Of a stretch of 29,814 nt of DNA, positions 27,056-29,814 are shown in pieces; position 1 is the stretch's first letter, and every line of letters begins with the position of its first letter. The notes under the pieces are model-generated. The model did no database searches. It saw only the letters and a program-made list of their open reading frames with translations, and had not been told where the DNA came from. A program made the position numbers and the translations under genes. The stretch lies in IMG/VR virus record IMGVR_UViG_3300025674_000252, positions 1 through 29,814 of that record. The stretch is one strand, 5' to 3'. Origin of the DNA: a virus.

Positions 27056-28861
27056 ATGAATAACATACAGCAACAAATCGACATTGTTAGCCGACTTCCT
27101 GATGATGTGCTTTTGATGAAAGCGCAGAAGGGAGACCCATCAATTCCTCAGTGGGCTTTTGTCTCTGAGATTGATGACCGTACCCGTATGCGTAAAAACA
27201 GTGAAGCCTCACAGCAAGCACAGCCCAAAGTTGCACAACGTGTTGTTCAGGAAGGTATTGCCGCATTACAGCCCATGCAACAACCCATGCAACAGCCTCA
27301 AGGAATGTACGCTGGCGGCACTATTCGTATGCAACGCGGGGGCTTTTTGAACCAGCGCGACTTTAACTTCTTAGGCGCAGAACCTCAATCTAGAGGCGCA
27401 TATATTGACGATGGAAAGCGTATTGATGCTTCCTTACTTGACCCTGCCAAACTTTTTATCGACAACATAGCGAGAGCGCGTGAAATGGGAGTGCCTGAGA
27501 GCCGATTGGTGGATACCATACGCTCTCAGTTTGGAGATACTGCGGGAGACCAAGCCGCTCAAATCTATTCTAGCCTGAACGATGTGCAAAAAGTGAGACC
27601 TGTAATAGACGATATGACATCCGATGCTATTCCGCTATCAACTATAGTGCCAGAAGGAAGAAGACTTTCAGATCGAAAAACCCCTCTAGGCGCTATTGCC
27701 AGAGCAGTTTCATCGCCGTTTGAGAATGCTCCTCAAGATTTTGATGACACTACCGCTGTTGATCAGATTTTTGCAGACGCAAAAAATGCCAAAAAGCCAA
27801 TCTCAGAAGAAGAGTTTTTGGCGGCTGGGGGAATGCCCACATCCATGCAGTCGGACTTGCTAGCGGTAGTGTCTCCTACCAATATCAGGTTGCCAACAAA
27901 GGTAGATGAAGATGGAGAGAAAATCGATGATCCTTCAGGCGCACTGGTAGAGGATGCTAGTAAGCACCTCGTCCGTCCCCCTACAAAAGAAGAGACTGAT
28001 GTTCAAACAGGATATTTTGCTGGTTTAGGCGATGTAGCAACAGGTATTGGTAAATTTTTTACGCTTCCAGACGGGATGAACGGCAACAATACGACAGCCA
28101 GCACGAACAGCAACAATACGGCAGACAGCACTGGAGCATTGCTGGGCGCTTCTACTGCTAACGCTAGCAATTCCGGGCAGGGCGGCGCAAGTGATGACAT
28201 TGACACTCAGCGTGAAGATCAGCTTAATCGGTTAATAGCATCGGCAAGTACACGCACAGGTACAGGTACAGGTACAGGTACAGGTACAGGTGTAGAGGAT
28301 CCGTTTACTGGATTAACAGCCGAAACCCAAGATTCTGTTAGACAGCAGGCTGAGGGTTTCGCGCAGTCTATAGCCTCACAGGCTGGCAATGACAGCAAAA
28401 TAGATCAGCAAATGCTTTCTACTGCACTAATGTACATAGGTGCTGGCCTTATGAAGAATGACCTCGGAGGAGGCATTGAAAATGCGGCTAAGGCGGTTAC
28501 AGGCATACGAGAGAAAGAAGCCGATAGAGCCTTACAGAAGGAATATTACGATACTCGAAGGGCTGAAGCCTTAAGAGATCAAGCCTTTAGGTCAAGTTCC
28601 GCAGATCAGGCTGATCAGATAAAGCTGGCAACTGAGGTGCGAAGAGAGCTAATAGATTGGGAGAAGTCTGATCCTGCTTTGGCAGGGTTGAAGATATCCA
28701 GCCCCAACGAGTACGCAAGAAGACGCGCCGCTAAGAGAGCAGAGCTTGGGCGTAGCATCGGTTCAGACCTGAGAGTGCCGAAAAGAATAGTTGATGCTTA
28801 TATTGGCTCTGAGTCAGGTTCTTTGACTTCTGGGAAGTATTCTATAACCGAGGTTAAATAG
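27056..28861 (+). CDS. Large internal virion protein with N-terminal MYAGG/QRGG motif
   Basis: The 601-residue product begins with a conserved block: DIVSRLPDDVLLMKAQKGDPSIPQWAFVSEIDDRTRMRK (about 9-47), a QAQPKVAQRVVQEGIAAL helix, a Met/Gln/Pro linker and MYAGGTIRMQRGGFLNQ (about 84-100). I recall this block from marine phage virion proteins. The middle is acidic and Asn/Ser/Thr-rich, with a Thr-Gly tract from a hexanucleotide repeat. The C-terminal third is helical (MYIGAGLMKNDLGGGIENAAKAVTGIREKEADRALQKEYYDTRRAEALRDQAFR). It is probably an internal or ejected protein working with the genes on either side. No enzymatic motif visible. A weak GAGGT lies upstream of ATG 27056. Confidence 0.68.
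   Translation: MNNIQQQIDIVSRLPDDVLLMKAQKGDPSIPQWAFVSEIDDRTRMRKNSEASQQAQPKVAQRVVQEGIAALQPMQQPMQQPQGMYAGGTIRMQRGGFLNQRDFNFLGAEPQSRGAYIDDGKRIDASLLDPAKLFIDNIARAREMGVPESRLVDTIRSQFGDTAGDQAAQIYSSLNDVQKVRPVIDDMTSDAIPLSTIVPEGRRLSDRKTPLGAIARAVSSPFENAPQDFDDTTAVDQIFADAKNAKKPISEEEFLAAGGMPTSMQSDLLAVVSPTNIRLPTKVDEDGEKIDDPSGALVEDASKHLVRPPTKEETDVQTGYFAGLGDVATGIGKFFTLPDGMNGNNTTASTNSNNTADSTGALLGASTANASNSGQGGASDDIDTQREDQLNRLIASASTRTGTGTGTGTGTGVEDPFTGLTAETQDSVRQQAEGFAQSIASQAGNDSKIDQQMLSTALMYIGAGLMKNDLGGGIENAAKAVTGIREKEADRALQKEYYDTRRAEALRDQAFRSSSADQADQIKLATEVRRELIDWEKSDPALAGLKISSPNEYARRRAAKRAELGRSIGSDLRVPKRIVDAYIGSESGSLTSGKYSITEVK
28256..28291 (+). repeat. (ACAGGT)6 hexanucleotide microsatellite
   Basis: Six perfect ACAGGT units lie inside the gene at 27056 and encode alternating Thr and Gly. 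Length changes would add or remove Thr-Gly pairs without a frameshift. Confidence 0.95.
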
Positions 28862-28865
28862 CCTA

Positions 28866-29814
28866 ATGCCAGTATATGAAGTAGTTGACCCGAATGGCCG
28901 AAAGCTAAGGATAGAGGGCGATCAACCTCCGTCAGATATGGAGCTTGATCAGATTTTTGCCCAGCAAGAGTATCCTGTATTTGGGACAACAAGCCAAACT
29001 CCTCAAGAGGAGCTAGACCCTTACGCTGACAAAAGAACAGCGTTGGGACAGGCTGGTGAGTTTGGTAAGGGTGCTGTAAGGGGCTTTGCTGGATCATTCT
29101 TGACTGCCGCAGAAGGTCTCGCTGAACTGGCTGACGCTGGTACTAATGCCCTTGGCTTTGAAGACTTAATAGATAGTGGCGATGAGAATGCGCTTGTGTC
29201 TGCCGCAAAGGCAGGTCAAGAGGTTATACAAGATAATCTTGGCGCTAGCGATGCTTACAGGGATCAGTGGCTCACTAAATTCGGTGAGGGAGTTGGCTCG
29301 TTTGCTTCATTCTTTACCCCTGCGGGTGCTGTTAAGGGGCTAGGTCTTACAGGTAAGCTTGCTTCACGCAGTCAGTTAGGAGCGGCAGGAACCTTGGCTG
29401 GTGGCGTAGGTGCTGGTGAGCAAGCTCAAAGAATACAAAGAGCCAGAGATCAGGGCATTGAGGTGTCCGAGGCTCAGGAAGACCTTGCCATATTTGGCGG
29501 CACAGCGGTAGGATTTACAGAATTAGCGTCTGTGGGCAGTATTTTAAGGCGTATCAGCAAGAACGCCAAGCCTGAGTTTGTTAACAGCATTAAAGAAAGG
29601 CTTAAATCAGCGTCAAAGTCTGGCCTTGAGGAAGGAACGCAGGAAGTTGTCGCCAACATCATGCAGGATGCCATTGAGCGTGGCGTGTATAACGAGAACC
29701 TTGAGAGCGATATGTCTCTTGGGAGCCTTCTCACCTCAGATGAATTTACAGTTGGTGGCGCTAGCGGTTTTGCCGCAGACCTTATACTTAACTCTGTGGC
29801 AAACAGAAGGGGAA
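28866..29814 (+). CDS. Large virion protein, N-terminal part (3' end outside window)
   Basis: The frame is open from ATG 28866, 4 bases after the preceding stop, to the end of the window (316 codons). The first 35 residues (MPVYEVVDPNGRKLRIEGDQ, then PPSDMELDQIFAQQ) form a small conserved start. The next part has GEFGKGAVRGFAGSFLTAAEGLAELADAGTNALG, YRDQWLTKFGEGVGSFASFFTP, GGVGAGEQAQRIQRARDQGIEVSEAQEDLAIFGG and LEEGTQEVVANIMQDAIERGVYNENLE. These Gly/Ala-rich amphipathic helices resemble the N-terminus of very large marine phage proteins, some of which continue into lytic or polyvalent enzyme domains. It could be a membrane-spanning ejection protein. What follows downstream cannot be known from here. 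Confidence 0.72.
   Translation, partial: MPVYEVVDPNGRKLRIEGDQPPSDMELDQIFAQQEYPVFGTTSQTPQEELDPYADKRTALGQAGEFGKGAVRGFAGSFLTAAEGLAELADAGTNALGFEDLIDSGDENALVSAAKAGQEVIQDNLGASDAYRDQWLTKFGEGVGSFASFFTPAGAVKGLGLTGKLASRSQLGAAGTLAGGVGAGEQAQRIQRARDQGIEVSEAQEDLAIFGGTAVGFTELASVGSILRRISKNAKPEFVNSIKERLKSASKSGLEEGTQEVVANIMQDAIERGVYNENLESDMSLGSLLTSDEFTVGGASGFAADLILNSVANRRG

Noticed and set aside
1-29814. tRNA genes, integrase, origin or attachment sites
   Set aside because: None could be supported by reading both strands; intergenic space is too small for most of them.
1-29814. Apparent excess of GATC sites
   Set aside because: A count over the first 4.6 kb gave about 20 sites, near random expectation.

Overview
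This window is about 29.8 kb of a tailed double-stranded DNA phage (Caudoviricetes). It covers the packaging, head, tail, lysis and ejection-protein part of the late region. All 43 genes I accept are on the + strand and almost end to end; the longest gap is about 110 bases. No replication, integrase, repressor, tRNA or host-like housekeeping gene is seen, so lifestyle and host cannot be settled from this window. The virion proteins resemble those of uncultured marine phages with podovirus-like architecture: an 826-residue portal, a 311-residue HK97-fold-type capsid protein, an SU10-type adaptor, a P22 gp10/T7 gp12-like nozzle, a T7 gp13-like GNAT protein and long repeat-rich internal proteins. 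Base composition is moderate, about 45-52% GC in the lines I counted by hand. A marine proteobacterial host is a reasonable guess, no more.

Layout. (1) 1-2198: the 3' part of the large terminase, an AT-richer aspartyl/asparaginyl (LpxO/AspH-type) hydroxylase inserted between terminase and portal, and a small Gly/Lys-rich protein. (2) 2208-8393: portal, a small protein, a phage GroES-like co-chaperonin, scaffold, an unknown conserved protein, a probable decoration protein and the major capsid protein. A strong rho-independent terminator follows at 8433-8459. (3) 8506-9481: two beta-rich probable decoration or head-surface proteins. (4) 9474-10900: six consecutive tiny lysine-rich proteins, one HNH-like. 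(5) 10903-13594: head-tail adaptor/connector proteins and small structural proteins. (6) 13595-16467: fibre with an internal duplication, glycine-rich tip adhesin and a probable fibre-assembly chaperone. (7) 16471-18748: lysis cassette with five small membrane or coiled-coil proteins (one an EF-hand protein, one a 3-TM holin), a small protein and a GH24 lysozyme with Cys in place of the usual Asp. (8) 18748-29814: a proline-rich repeat protein, the nozzle, small beta proteins and the internal/ejection module. That module contains a 704-residue protein with 15 aromatic residues at exact 9-residue spacing followed by 15 tandem 18-residue helical repeats. The window ends inside a further large virion protein.

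How the genes fit together. Terminase and portal package DNA into a procapsid built from scaffold and capsid protein, probably folded with host GroEL plus the phage GroES. Adaptors and nozzle close the head and form the short tail. The fibre and glycine-rich tip probably bind the host. Holin and lysozyme release progeny. The long C-terminal-end proteins are probably ejected with the DNA. Half of all gene junctions are TAATG, ATGA or similar stop/start overlaps, so translation is strongly coupled. The least explained items are the hydroxylase, the lysine-rich gene island, the 9/18-residue repeat protein, and a short Gly-Gly-Lys type peptide motif that recurs in several otherwise unrelated proteins.
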